Below, one piece after another: positions 35,320 through 45,264 of a stretch of 64,000 nucleotides of DNA. Origin of the DNA: Bacteroidota bacterium. GTDB taxonomy: Bacteria > Bacteroidota > JABWAT01. How positions within the stretch are numbered: the stretch's first letter is position 1; every line of letters starts with the position of its first letter. A model generated the notes under the pieces. That model saw only the letters and a list, made by a program, of their open reading frames with translations. It ran no database searches and was not told the origin of the DNA. Location: assembly GCA_023151185.1 (NCBI GenBank), contig JAKLJL010000006.1, positions 1 through 64,000 of the forward strand. The letters run 5' to 3'. A program made the translations under genes and the position numbers.

Positions 35320-37304
35320 TCCGGACCAAAAGTATACAAACAACCCTGCTGGCCACCATTTTATTCCTGACCGTTATTCTGATTGCGGCGGTTTCCTTTT
35401 TTGCACACCGGGCAGCAACCCAGATCATCAATGACGAGGCCGATAAACTTTATTCCCAGAAGGTACAGAGTTTTTCTTTACAGACCGATACTTACCTTGA
35501 GGGATACAGGAAACTGCTCGAACATCTTGCCGAAAATAAACTGACCCGTACTATTCTGGCTTCCCATGATATGACCGATTACCAGAACCGCCGGTCCGAC
35601 CCGGACTGGGTTGCGTTAAGAACACAGGTCATGATTCCGTTCGTTCAAAAAAACCGGGAATCCATCCATCTTTTATATGCCGGCAGCGAAAAGCATGGTG
35701 AAAACTACCGTCATAATGATACAACCTACAAAACCAAATATGATGCACGGCTACGGGTTTGGTACAGGACGGCTCTCAAAAAGGATGGCATTGTTTTTAC
35801 CAATTACCCGTCAGCAAACAGGAAACGAATTGATGTCACGATTTCAACACCGGTAAAGGCGGATGACGGCCGGTTGCTGGGTGTGGCAGGAATGGACCTG
35901 ATCACTGAAAAAATTTTTCAAAGTCTTAGCCAGGGATTTCTGGATTCGGCCTCCTTTGCTTTGGTTCTGGATTCAGCCGGTGCCATTTTGTTTCACCCTG
36001 AGCAGCGGATTCTTTTAAAAAACATATCGGACTCTTCATTGGGAATGGGGGGATCTTTTGTGGAAATGGGACAGACTCTGATCAGAAACAAATCAGGGAA
36101 GGTTTCTTACACAGATTCCCTGGGAACAGAGTGGATTACTTACTTTTCACCGGTGGGCACTACAGGCTGGATTGTTGGGATCGGGGTCCGGATGGATGTA
36201 CTTCATGCACCGATACAAAGCCTTGTCAGAAACATTCTGATTATTGATTTCATTGTTCTTGCACTGGTTCTGGTATTTTCGTGGTTTATCACCCGGCGTC
36301 TGACCTCCTCACTTGGATTAATTGTTGAAAACCTGAGGGTCATTGCGACAGGAGAAACCAGTCATCACCAGAAACTAACCATCAATACCCATGATGAATT
36401 TGGTGATCTGGCTCATTGGTTCAATACATTTGCAGATCGCTATGAGGCTATGTTTGAGGAACTCAGAAAAAAGGGAAGTGAAATATCGGCTCTTTCTGCA
36501 CAACTGAATCAATCGATGTCGCAATTAAATGCTGCTACCGTCGAGCAATCTGCCGCTGTTGTTGAAACGACCAGCACAATGGAAGAAATGTTCCATGCCA
36601 GCACCCGGATTTCTGAAAGTTCTGATTCTACTCTTGAGGCTGCAAACCGAAATCAGGATACGGCCCGTGAAGGGGTTGAACTCATCCGGACCTTCGTGAA
36701 GAAAATGAGTGAAATTGACCGGCTGAATCAGGAAAAAACTCATGACATTCTTCAAATGAAGAAGAAGGTGACCCGGATTAATGAAGTTATGGGGATGATC
36801 AGAGGTATTAATGAACAAACCAAGCTGATCAGTTTTAATGCCTCTCTCGAAGCTTCAGGAGCCGGTGAAGCCGGAAAGCGGTTCACTGTAGTCGCAAATG
36901 AAATCAGACGGCTGGCCGATACAGTTCAGGAATCCATGGAAGAAATCAGGGTGATGACTGATGAAGTCCAAAGCCAGACTCAGTTGCTGATCAAAGGGGC
37001 AGAAGAAAGTAACCGTATGGTGGCATCAGGGGTTCAGTCATCGAGAGATGTTGAACAGCACTTCAATTCAATCTTTACCGAAGCACAATCGGTAACTTCA
37101 AACTCACGGCAAATTTCCCAGGCAGCCAACCAGCAAAAAGTAGCTTCTGAGCAAATTGTGAAAACATTGCATGATATTTCACAGGCGATCAACCATGTCG
37201 TCGGTATGACAACCGAAGTCGGACAAATATCCAGAGAACTGGAATTGATTTCTTCTGTATTTTCCAATTTTGGCGCCGAAGATAAAGCAAGGAACCAGGC
37301 ATGA
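35316..37304 (+). CDS. Methyl-accepting chemotaxis protein 1 (dCache sensor)
   Basis: 662 residues. TM1 (about 10-30), a periplasmic dCache-type domain (about 35-300, with ARLRVWYRTALKKDGIVFT and LLGVAGMDLITEKIF), TM2 (about 304-326), HAMP, then the cytoplasmic signalling domain. The hairpin tip is INEQTKLISFNASLEASGAGE, with Gly where canonical receptors have Arg (EAARAGE). Double-Cache sensors often bind amino acids or amines; the ligand is unknown. ATGA overlaps on both sides. Confidence 0.92.
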   Translation: MIRTKSIQTTLLATILFLTVILIAAVSFFAHRAATQIINDEADKLYSQKVQSFSLQTDTYLEGYRKLLEHLAENKLTRTILASHDMTDYQNRRSDPDWVALRTQVMIPFVQKNRESIHLLYAGSEKHGENYRHNDTTYKTKYDARLRVWYRTALKKDGIVFTNYPSANRKRIDVTISTPVKADDGRLLGVAGMDLITEKIFQSLSQGFLDSASFALVLDSAGAILFHPEQRILLKNISDSSLGMGGSFVEMGQTLIRNKSGKVSYTDSLGTEWITYFSPVGTTGWIVGIGVRMDVLHAPIQSLVRNILIIDFIVLALVLVFSWFITRRLTSSLGLIVENLRVIATGETSHHQKLTINTHDEFGDLAHWFNTFADRYEAMFEELRKKGSEISALSAQLNQSMSQLNAATVEQSAAVVETTSTMEEMFHASTRISESSDSTLEAANRNQDTAREGVELIRTFVKKMSEIDRLNQEKTHDILQMKKKVTRINEVMGMIRGINEQTKLISFNASLEASGAGEAGKRFTVVANEIRRLADTVQESMEEIRVMTDEVQSQTQLLIKGAEESNRMVASGVQSSRDVEQHFNSIFTEAQSVTSNSRQISQAANQQKVASEQIVKTLHDISQAINHVVGMTTEVGQISRELELISSVFSNFGAEDKARNQA

Positions 37305-39058
37305 CCCTCAGGACCAGAATTCTTTTTTCTTTTACAGGACTTACGGCTGTCATTCTGTTGACAGTTTCAATTCTGGTCAATCAGGCCGCCACCACCCTTA
37401 CGCATGATTCCCTGGATAAATACAGGGCTTTGAAAACAGAGCTGGCAGGAACCGTAGCAGAACGGGAACTCGCTTTCCGATTGGAGCAGGTCAGGCTGAA
37501 TGGGATGCCTGGAGCAGAATCAGAACAGGCCGGAATTCCAATTTTTCAGGTTTTTTCTCCCGAAAAAGCACTTCCGGTTGGTTCAGACGGATGGCTGTTT
37601 GATTCAGTTTCTGGCAAATGGCTGTATCCTTTTTACCCTCAAAAAGACGGCCCCGGTGCATCATTTCTTGCCTTTAACCCGGAGAACCTGATCCGGTTCT
37701 GCGAACCGTTTCTGACTGATACGTCTCTGAAACTTCAGATTCTCGGGCCGGGGAATCTGGTTTTAGGTGCCCGGGATACACTTTTTTCCCGGTTCCTGGG
37801 CCGGGATCTGCAAACCCCGGATTCATCTCAGGTTGATTTCGGGGCCTATATTCACCATACCCGCGGACGGGTTCAGAACCTGGATGACTGGAATGACCGG
37901 TCTCTTTTTATCTTTCCGCTGGACGGAACTCCTTTCCGGATTCTGGTGTCGGTTTCCAGTTCAGAAGAAACTGAAACTGCAGAGAATCTGTTTTATCTGA
38001 TCGCCCTTATTAACCTGGTCCTGTTTCTCCTTTTAACGCTTTCAGGATTTTATGTCATCCGGATTGTAACTGGCCCGGTGAAGGCTGCAACCTTGTTTAT
38101 CCGGGATATTACAACAGGCAGATCCAAATTATCCGACCTCAGCAGCACAGGAAAAGATGAAGAATTTAAATTACTGGACCAGTCGGTCAGCGACCTGTAT
38201 CTGTCACTTTCCTCTTCGGTTGATCTGATCAAGAAAAACGGGATTGAACTGAGCATGATGACAGAGGAAATCAGAACGAACCTGAATACCTTTTCTGAGT
38301 CTGCAGTTTCCCTTTCTGCTGCCGTAACGCAAACCACCAGTGCCATGGAGGAAATGACAGCCTCGAGCCGAAATATTTCATCCACGTCATCCGAAGTGGT
38401 TCTGATTGCAAAAAATTCGCAAAGCCGGGCTCTCGACGGGCTCGACGGATTCAGGCAGTTTGTGAAAAAAATGGAAGACATCCGCCAGAAAAATGAACTC
38501 AGGTCCCAGGATATCGGTACTCTGGCAAAAAAAGCTGCACGGATTACCGAAATCATGACCATTATCAATCATATCAATGAGCAGACAAAACTTATAGCCT
38601 TTAATGCAGCACTCGAGGCGTCGGGTGCTGGCGAAGCAGGAAAACGGTTCTCGGTCGTTGCAAATGAAATCAGGCGCCTTGCCGACAACGTTCAGGAATC
38701 GACTGAGGAAATAAAGTTGATGATCAGCGAAATTCAGCATTCTGCTGTTGAATTGATGAAGGGCACTTCAGAGGCAAGTGGTTCTATTCAGTCAGGGATC
38801 GTGCATATCAACGGAATGGTTGGGACAATGGAGACCTTCGTTAACGAAGCTTCGAATACAACTGAAGCTGCCCAGCAGATCAGTTATTCAACCCAGCAGC
38901 AATTAAGTGCGGCCGAAGAAATCGTTACAACTCTTCATGATGTATCGGTTACTGCAACCCGGTTTGCCGAAATCAGCAACTCATTGGCCAGGACTGCCGA
39001 AAGGTTAAATGCAATGTCGGTTCAGTTGGTCGAAATGACAATCGTAAACGTTCAATAA
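37301..39058 (+). CDS. Methyl-accepting chemotaxis protein 2
   Basis: 585 residues. TM1 about 7-27, a ~200-residue periplasmic part of unclear fold, TM2 about 228-250 (LINLVLFLLLTLSGFYVI), HAMP-like linker, then an MCP signalling domain with tip NEQTKLIAFNAALEASGAGE. Nearly the same cytoplasmic half as MCP1 but a different sensor, so it probably reads a different signal into the same CheA. Four-base overlap with MCP1. Confidence 0.9.
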   Translation: MTLRTRILFSFTGLTAVILLTVSILVNQAATTLTHDSLDKYRALKTELAGTVAERELAFRLEQVRLNGMPGAESEQAGIPIFQVFSPEKALPVGSDGWLFDSVSGKWLYPFYPQKDGPGASFLAFNPENLIRFCEPFLTDTSLKLQILGPGNLVLGARDTLFSRFLGRDLQTPDSSQVDFGAYIHHTRGRVQNLDDWNDRSLFIFPLDGTPFRILVSVSSSEETETAENLFYLIALINLVLFLLLTLSGFYVIRIVTGPVKAATLFIRDITTGRSKLSDLSSTGKDEEFKLLDQSVSDLYLSLSSSVDLIKKNGIELSMMTEEIRTNLNTFSESAVSLSAAVTQTTSAMEEMTASSRNISSTSSEVVLIAKNSQSRALDGLDGFRQFVKKMEDIRQKNELRSQDIGTLAKKAARITEIMTIINHINEQTKLIAFNAALEASGAGEAGKRFSVVANEIRRLADNVQESTEEIKLMISEIQHSAVELMKGTSEASGSIQSGIVHINGMVGTMETFVNEASNTTEAAQQISYSTQQQLSAAEEIVTTLHDVSVTATRFAEISNSLARTAERLNAMSVQLVEMTIVNVQ

Positions 39059-39072
39059 CTTTAAATTAAACC

Positions 39073-40113
39073 ATGACTTCAAAACGAACCCGGGTTCTGA
39101 TTGTAGATGATTCGCCAACCGTGCGGGATATCTTCAGAGCCATTTTTGAATCAGATCCGGATGTTGACGTTATCGGCGAAGCTTCAAATGGAGAAGAAGC
39201 CATTGCTTTTGTCGGGAAAACCAGACCCGATATTATCACAATGGACGTCTTCATGCCAAAAATGAACGGCCCTGATGCAATTCAGGCAATAATGGCAACA
39301 AAAGCAACCCCGATTCTGGTTGTCACAACTGCGAAAGATGCCACCACTGCCTTCCAGTGTCTGAACAAAGGGGCACTTGAAGTTATTGAAAAACCGGATT
39401 TTGCCTACATCCAGAATGAACAGAAAAGAAAATTTCTGATCAGCAAACTGAAATCCCTTTCTGCTGTACCGGTGGTAACACATCTGGCCGGTAAATCCAA
39501 AATCAAAAAGGAATTTGTAAAACCTGATTCGGGAAACCGGCGGATTCTCGCCATTTGCTCCAGTACCGGCGGACCCAAAGCCCTTTCAGTCCTGCTGAGT
39601 CAGCTTCCGGCTGATTTCCCCTGTCCGGTCGTGATCACCCAGCATATGTATGAGGGATTTATTGCAGGCTTGGTCGAATGGCTTCAGACTACAACTCCGT
39701 TAAAAGTGAAGGTAGCTGAACAGGGTGAAGTTCTGGCACCGGCAACAGTTTATGTAGCCCCAACCGGGAAACACCTTGAAATTACCCTGGCCGAATCCGT
39801 TAGGCTGACCGAAGATCCGCTGGTTGAAGGACACCGTCCGTCCGGCGAGAAATTATTTTCAACCGTGGCCAATGTGTACGGTTCCCGTGCGGTTGGGGTT
39901 ATCCTGACCGGCATGGGGGGTGACGGAAGCCATTCACTCGGGATGATCAAAAAAGCCGGCGGGCTGACCATTGCCCAGGATGAGAAATCCTGTGTGGTTT
40001 TTGGTATGCCGCGGGAAGCCATCCTGAAGGGAAATGCGGTCCAGATTCTGACACTCCAGGATATTGCGCCTGCCGTTCTTCGGCACCTGGCCCATCAGAA
40101 AGCAGGTGTATAA
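39073..40113 (+). CDS. cheB: Chemotaxis response regulator / receptor methylesterase CheB
   Basis: 346 residues: receiver domain with phospho-acceptor Asp58 (ITMDVFMPKMNG), linker, and methylesterase domain with the catalytic Ser164 (CSSTGGPKA), His191 (QHMYEGF) and Asp284 (MGGDG). It removes methyl groups from MCPs in opposition to CheR. Start at the ATG after a 14-base gap; length is normal. Its presence with CheR indicates an adapting system. Confidence 0.95.
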   Translation: MTSKRTRVLIVDDSPTVRDIFRAIFESDPDVDVIGEASNGEEAIAFVGKTRPDIITMDVFMPKMNGPDAIQAIMATKATPILVVTTAKDATTAFQCLNKGALEVIEKPDFAYIQNEQKRKFLISKLKSLSAVPVVTHLAGKSKIKKEFVKPDSGNRRILAICSSTGGPKALSVLLSQLPADFPCPVVITQHMYEGFIAGLVEWLQTTTPLKVKVAEQGEVLAPATVYVAPTGKHLEITLAESVRLTEDPLVEGHRPSGEKLFSTVANVYGSRAVGVILTGMGGDGSHSLGMIKKAGGLTIAQDEKSCVVFGMPREAILKGNAVQILTLQDIAPAVLRHLAHQKAGV

Positions 40114-40116
40114 ATC

Positions 40117-41667
40117 ATGCTGACGGCTGTTCAGATCCAGAAATTTGCAACCCATATTACCGACCGGTATGGCATTGTGGTTTCCCGTGAACAGCAGGGA
40201 TCTCTTCATAAGTACATCGATGACCGGATGGCTTATCTCGGATATCAGTATTTTGATGACTATCTGTCCTGGCTCATGTTTAAGGCAAATGAAACTGAGT
40301 GGGAGCAATATATCAGTCTGATCACCAACAATGAAACCTATTTTTTCAGGGAACCGAATCATTTCCGTGTTTTGGATACCCAGATTCTGGACGAACTTCA
40401 CCGTCAGGTTCCACCTGACAGGAAAATCAGGATCTGGAGCTGTGGTTGCTCCTCGGGTGAGGAAGCTTATTCAATTGCTACTTTGATTAAAGACAAATTT
40501 GGTCTGCCGGCTTTGATGAACCGGTTTCAGATCCTTGCCTCTGATCTGGATCAGAAAATTCTGCAGGCTGCTCGGGTTGCTGAATACGGGCGCAATTCCT
40601 TCCGGGTAAAGGAGCACGCCTATATACTTTCCAACTTTGAAGAGTTACCAAGCGGGCGGATGAGACTGAACCAAGAATTGAGCTCCCGGGTCGAGTTTTT
40701 CAGGTACAACGTTTGTGAAGATACTGATAAAATTGCACAGCTTGAGGAACCGGTCGATCTGATTTTTTTCAGAAATGTTTCGATTTACTTTACATCAGAA
40801 ACACTCCGAAAAGTTCATAACCGGCTTCAGGATCGTCTTACACGGAACGGTTACATGTTTGTTGCAAGCTGCGAAACCATGCTTCACGATCTGGGACAGC
40901 TAAAACTTATTGATCTTGGCGGCGCATTTCTTTTTAGAAAATCGGCAGGTTTTCAGGTTCAGGAGCCAACCAGGCAATCCCAGAAATCAGGGTCCGCAAG
41001 TGCCGGGCAGCCCCAACCAGGCAAGGAAAGTTATGAGACCCTTCTTGCCAGAATCCGGGATCTGATTGACCACCGGAAGCCGGGAAAACATACAACTGAA
41101 ATAAGAGCAGTGACCGAAGTTATTGATACGGTGAACCAGGCCATCAGTCAGAATCAGGAACAAATTTCTGGCCTGGCACTGCTTCGCCTTCAGGAAGATT
41201 TATTTGAAGAGGCTGTCAGACTTCTTTCTGCAAGAAAGGATGCCTCATTTACTGACCTTTCAGTTCTGGCGTATTCTCTTATCTCGCTTGCCAGATTCAC
41301 TGAGGCTGAAAAACCGATAACAGAAATGATCCGGCGCGAGGAATTTAATCCGGTTGGGTACCTGCTTGAAGGTCTTAATTATAAATACCAGGGAAAAACG
41401 GATGCCGCAATTGTTGCCTTCAGGCGGTCAGTTTATCTTGACCTGAACTTTCCGACACCGCATTTTCATCTGGGAAATATTTACCAGCAGACCGGCAAAT
41501 GGACTGTAGCCAAAAGTGAATATGAGCTGACTGTTAAACTGATTGGGAAAAAACCAGCTCAACTGGTTGCCTTTAACAAGCCAGATGTTTCTCTGGACTA
41601 CATTTTATATGCCTGTCAGAAAATACTGAAAAATTACTCACAAGAAGTGAATCAAAAGGTGAACTGA
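40117..41667 (+). CDS. cheR: CheR methyltransferase with C-terminal TPR
   Basis: 516 residues. N-terminal CheR domain (about 1-270: SAM-binding IRIWSCGCSSGEEAYSIA, FRNVSIYFTSETLRKVHNRL) methylates MCP glutamates. The C-terminal ~200 residues hold TPR-like repeats (LLEGLNYKYQGKTDAAIVAFRRSVYLDLNFP and PHFHLGNIYQQTGKWTVAKSEYELTV), as in CheR proteins of alternative (non-flagellar) systems. Stop TGA overlaps the start of the next gene by one base (TGATG). Confidence 0.92.
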   Translation: MLTAVQIQKFATHITDRYGIVVSREQQGSLHKYIDDRMAYLGYQYFDDYLSWLMFKANETEWEQYISLITNNETYFFREPNHFRVLDTQILDELHRQVPPDRKIRIWSCGCSSGEEAYSIATLIKDKFGLPALMNRFQILASDLDQKILQAARVAEYGRNSFRVKEHAYILSNFEELPSGRMRLNQELSSRVEFFRYNVCEDTDKIAQLEEPVDLIFFRNVSIYFTSETLRKVHNRLQDRLTRNGYMFVASCETMLHDLGQLKLIDLGGAFLFRKSAGFQVQEPTRQSQKSGSASAGQPQPGKESYETLLARIRDLIDHRKPGKHTTEIRAVTEVIDTVNQAISQNQEQISGLALLRLQEDLFEEAVRLLSARKDASFTDLSVLAYSLISLARFTEAEKPITEMIRREEFNPVGYLLEGLNYKYQGKTDAAIVAFRRSVYLDLNFPTPHFHLGNIYQQTGKWTVAKSEYELTVKLIGKKPAQLVAFNKPDVSLDYILYACQKILKNYSQEVNQKVN

Positions 41668-42044
41668 TGCAATTGAACCAGGCCATGTTCATTGATAAAT
41701 TCTGCAATGAGGCAACCCAGGTCAAAGAGAAAATTGAAACTGCTTTGGCCGCATTAAATGAAAACCCGGAAAATACCGATGAAATTCTGGTGATCAAACG
41801 GGCCAGTCACAGCCTTAAAGGTCTGAGTCTTATGCTGAAATTTACTGCAGTCGGGCAGTTAATGGCAGCATCTGAACAAACCAGTGAAAAATATGCAAGT
41901 GCAGGAAAGGGTGCCGACCCCGATTATCTTTATCTTGAAATGGAAGTATTGACTGCCCTGGATGAATCTATTGACAAAATCAGGGCAGGTTCAGGAAATG
42001 ACCTGAATTGGGATGAACTGACTGAAAAGCTGAAACAACTGTGA
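41667..42044 (+). CDS. Stand-alone histidine phosphotransfer (Hpt) protein
   Basis: 125 residues forming one Hpt-type helical bundle; the acceptor histidine is His48 in RASHSLKGLSLMLKF. Its layout and the position of the histidine match the first Hpt domain of the adjoining CheA (also His48, VHSLNGVANMLKF), so it looks like a duplicate. It may serve as a phosphorelay intermediate between CheA and the receiver proteins. Confidence 0.85.
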   Translation: MQLNQAMFIDKFCNEATQVKEKIETALAALNENPENTDEILVIKRASHSLKGLSLMLKFTAVGQLMAASEQTSEKYASAGKGADPDYLYLEMEVLTALDESIDKIRAGSGNDLNWDELTEKLKQL

Positions 42045-42054
42045 GGCCGATTTC

Positions 42055-45000
42055 ATGGCTGGAATAGACACGTCCAAATTTGCCCTGCGGTTTTGTGCTG
42101 AAAGCCGGGAAAAAGTTTCCGGAATTCGTGCACAACTGCAAACAGGCCCGCTTCCTGACTATCCGGATGCACTCGATCAGATCAGAAAGCTGGTGCATTC
42201 GCTGAATGGTGTTGCCAATATGCTCAAATTCAGCACAATCGGGCAAATGGCTTCAGAACTGGAAGGCATTCTGAAGGCAATGGTAGAGAAAAAAACCGAA
42301 ACCAAAGCCTGGGCAAACTCTCTGGTTGATAAATTTGCAGACATTGTGTCTTCTGAAATTGACCGGATCTCTGCAGATCCGAAAGCTGAGCAGTATTCGC
42401 ACCCGTTTCTTGAAACTCTGCGGAAAATCAGTTCAGGAGAAGAGTATTCTGGTGAAGCACAGGCTCCCCGGACTGAAGACCAGAGATTCAGCAAGGAACG
42501 GTTCCTTAAAAAATTCATTCAGGAGGCAGAAGGGTACATTCAGGACCTCAAAAAAATTCTGGACTCGGTGAACTCAACACAGGATCTGGAGCAAAAGCAA
42601 ACCGAACTAAAAAACATCGTTCATGCTTTTAAAGGATCTTCCAGATTGCTGGGTTTTAATGACCTGCATCAGAATCTCGAAAAACTGGAGGAGTTTTTCA
42701 TTGAAAATATCAATAGCGGACGGGTACTCCCTTCAGGGTTCAGGGCAGAATTCAGGGAAGTTGTTGACAACCTGAACGCCTCTCTGATGCGGATTGCCGG
42801 CGGAGAAATTGAATCTGTATCCAACCCCGATCTTACTGCCAGTGTCAGCCGGGTAATTTCCCGTGAACCGGCAGCACCTTCAAAACCGGTTGTTCCGGAA
42901 GGACGGGTGAGTCCGTTTATGAAACCTGCTGAACCCCAGCAGGAAAAACCCCGGCAGCAGGCAGACATTTCACAGGCGCCGGCCAAGAAATTTGACAGGT
43001 CCATTTTTATAGCCAAGTTTGTTGATGAATCCCTTGAGAACACTGACCTGCTTTCTGACGTCCTGGTAAATTTTGAAAAGGCTCTTGAAGATCTGAATCT
43101 TGCCAAAGAGTGTATGCGCCTTGCCCACGTTCTGAAAGGCTCTGCCCGGATGATCGGGTTTAAGTATCAGGGCGGACTCCTTCACAAGATGGAAGATCTT
43201 CTCAACGAATTTGTAAACGGGGCAATCAAACCAACCGATTTTCATATTGAACTTCTTCTGGTTACAACCGATCACCTCAAGGAAAACCTGCAGACTATTA
43301 AACGGGAGCAGACCGAATTACCAGCCCATGCCGGAATTTCTGAATCGTTGGACAATGCCATTGCACAAAAGCCCTTTGCCATCCCCAAAATTGAAAAACC
43401 GGATAGTCAGGCTGTTCAGCTTTCTGATGAAACTGCCGCCAAACCGGCAGAAACAGGACCAAAACCAGTTTCTCAGCCAGAAAAAAGAGACTACCCGGAT
43501 CGCCGTGACCGCCAGGAAGACGGTGGTGACGGGATCAACGTCAGGAAAATGGGAGATACTATCCGGGTTAATACGGGTAAGCTGGATGAAACCATTAAAC
43601 TGGTTGGCGAACTGTTGATCAACCGGCAGCGGTCCCAGATCCGCCTGAATGAGCTACAGCATCTGAGACGGTTGCTGAAGGGATTTGTTTACCAGATGAC
43701 CTCCCATGTTCAGGGGTTGGAAGATGAACAGTCGCGGGATCTGTTGCGGCAGTCTGAACGGATTCTCTCCATGCTTGAAGGGCAGGCTCACCGGCAACGG
43801 GAAGATATGGCTTTTCAGGATTTGATTATCAATGAACTTCAGGGTAATACCATCAAAATGAGGATGGAGCCTCTGAGTGTTATTTTTAACGCCTTCCCCA
43901 GAGCCATCCGCGATATCAGCCGTAGTCTGAACAAACAGGTCGAACTCGTCATTCAGGGCGATGAGACTGAGCTTGACCGGAAAATGATTGAAAAGCTGAC
44001 CGATCCGCTAATTCATCTGGTCCGGAATGCTATCGATCACGGAATAGAATCGCCGGAAGAACGGCAGGTCCTGGGCAAGCCCATGAAGGGCCTTCTCAGA
44101 ATCAGGGCCCTTACCGAGGGCAGTAATATTGTTCTGATGCTTCAGGATGACGGACGGGGAATTGACCTCGAAAAGATCAAGGAAAAGGCACTGGCGAAAA
44201 AACTGTTCGAAACGCCGGAAGAACTTGATGCCCTGAATGAAGTTGAAGTGATGAAACTCATCTTCCTTCCCAATTTCTCGACAGCGAAAATCATTACAGA
44301 CCTTTCTGGCCGGGGTGTCGGTCTGGATATTGTCCGGAAAAACATCGAAGACCTGAAAGGATTTATTTCGGTGGATTCCATCCCCGGAAAAGGAACCACA
44401 TTCACTATCAAGCTTCCGTTAACCCTGACAACCCTGCGGTCTCTGATCTGCCAGGCCGGTGGTCAGAAATGGTCCATCCCGATCAATTCGATCAAACGGA
44501 CTCTGGTCATCAGGAAGTCAGAGGTGATCAGTGTCGTCGACCGGGATGCGATCCGTCTGGATAATCAGATCATTCCGCTTGTCCGGCTGTCAAAAACCCT
44601 CGGGTTGAACGATCCTGACGGATTTCCGGAAAAACTGATGGTCATGGTCGGCTATTTCGGTAAGGAACAGATTGCTTTTATTGTCGATGATATCCAGGAA
44701 GAGACAGAAATTGTCATCAAACCGATTCCTGCCCTGATCAAAAAAATCAGAAACATCAGTTCGGTAACTGTTTCACTGAACGGTGAAATCATCCCGATCC
44801 TGTTCATGCCCGAACTGATTGCCAGTGCCAAACTGGTACAGGAAGGCCTCAAAGAACCGGTAATTATCAGCCGGGGTAAGGAAAATACCCGGACTGTTCT
44901 GGTTGTGGATGATTCGCTGAACACCCGTGAGATTGAGAAAACCATCCTCGAAGCCTACGGATATAAAGTCGAAACTGCCCGGGATGGTTTGGATGGTTAT

Positions 45001-45252
45001 GAAAAGGCAATGGAAGGTACTTACGACATCATCGTGAGTGATCTTGAAATGCCGCGCCTGAACGGATTCGGATTTATTGAAAAGTTGCGGCAGCAGGAAA
45101 AATATAAGCATATTCCGGTCATTATTGTGACCAGCCGAGAAAATGAAAATGATAAACGGAGGGGAATTGAAGTTGGGGCCAACGCCTACATCATCAAGGG
45201 ATCCTTCGATCAGACCAGTCTGATAGATACAATTGAAAGTCTTTTAGCCTAA
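42055..45252 (+). CDS. cheA: Hybrid CheA kinase with three Hpt domains and a receiver
   Basis: 1065 residues. In order: Hpt1 (His48, VHSLNG), Hpt2 (His190, VHAFKGSSRLLGF), a Pro/Glu-rich linker, Hpt3 (His358, AHVLKGSARMIGF), linker, dimerisation region, kinase ATPase domain (HLVRNAIDHGIESPEER, DDGRGIDLEKI, GRGVGLDIVRKNI), CheW-like P5 domain, and a C-terminal receiver (VLVVDDSLNTRE, Asp996 in SDLEMPRLNG). This is the core kinase. Multi-Hpt hybrid CheA are typical of twitching or other non-flagellar systems. Confidence 0.94.
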   Translation: MAGIDTSKFALRFCAESREKVSGIRAQLQTGPLPDYPDALDQIRKLVHSLNGVANMLKFSTIGQMASELEGILKAMVEKKTETKAWANSLVDKFADIVSSEIDRISADPKAEQYSHPFLETLRKISSGEEYSGEAQAPRTEDQRFSKERFLKKFIQEAEGYIQDLKKILDSVNSTQDLEQKQTELKNIVHAFKGSSRLLGFNDLHQNLEKLEEFFIENINSGRVLPSGFRAEFREVVDNLNASLMRIAGGEIESVSNPDLTASVSRVISREPAAPSKPVVPEGRVSPFMKPAEPQQEKPRQQADISQAPAKKFDRSIFIAKFVDESLENTDLLSDVLVNFEKALEDLNLAKECMRLAHVLKGSARMIGFKYQGGLLHKMEDLLNEFVNGAIKPTDFHIELLLVTTDHLKENLQTIKREQTELPAHAGISESLDNAIAQKPFAIPKIEKPDSQAVQLSDETAAKPAETGPKPVSQPEKRDYPDRRDRQEDGGDGINVRKMGDTIRVNTGKLDETIKLVGELLINRQRSQIRLNELQHLRRLLKGFVYQMTSHVQGLEDEQSRDLLRQSERILSMLEGQAHRQREDMAFQDLIINELQGNTIKMRMEPLSVIFNAFPRAIRDISRSLNKQVELVIQGDETELDRKMIEKLTDPLIHLVRNAIDHGIESPEERQVLGKPMKGLLRIRALTEGSNIVLMLQDDGRGIDLEKIKEKALAKKLFETPEELDALNEVEVMKLIFLPNFSTAKIITDLSGRGVGLDIVRKNIEDLKGFISVDSIPGKGTTFTIKLPLTLTTLRSLICQAGGQKWSIPINSIKRTLVIRKSEVISVVDRDAIRLDNQIIPLVRLSKTLGLNDPDGFPEKLMVMVGYFGKEQIAFIVDDIQEETEIVIKPIPALIKKIRNISSVTVSLNGEIIPILFMPELIASAKLVQEGLKEPVIISRGKENTRTVLVVDDSLNTREIEKTILEAYGYKVETARDGLDGYEKAMEGTYDIIVSDLEMPRLNGFGFIEKLRQQEKYKHIPVIIVTSRENENDKRRGIEVGANAYIIKGSFDQTSLIDTIESLLA

Positions 45253-45264
45253 CGGAGGTTTACG

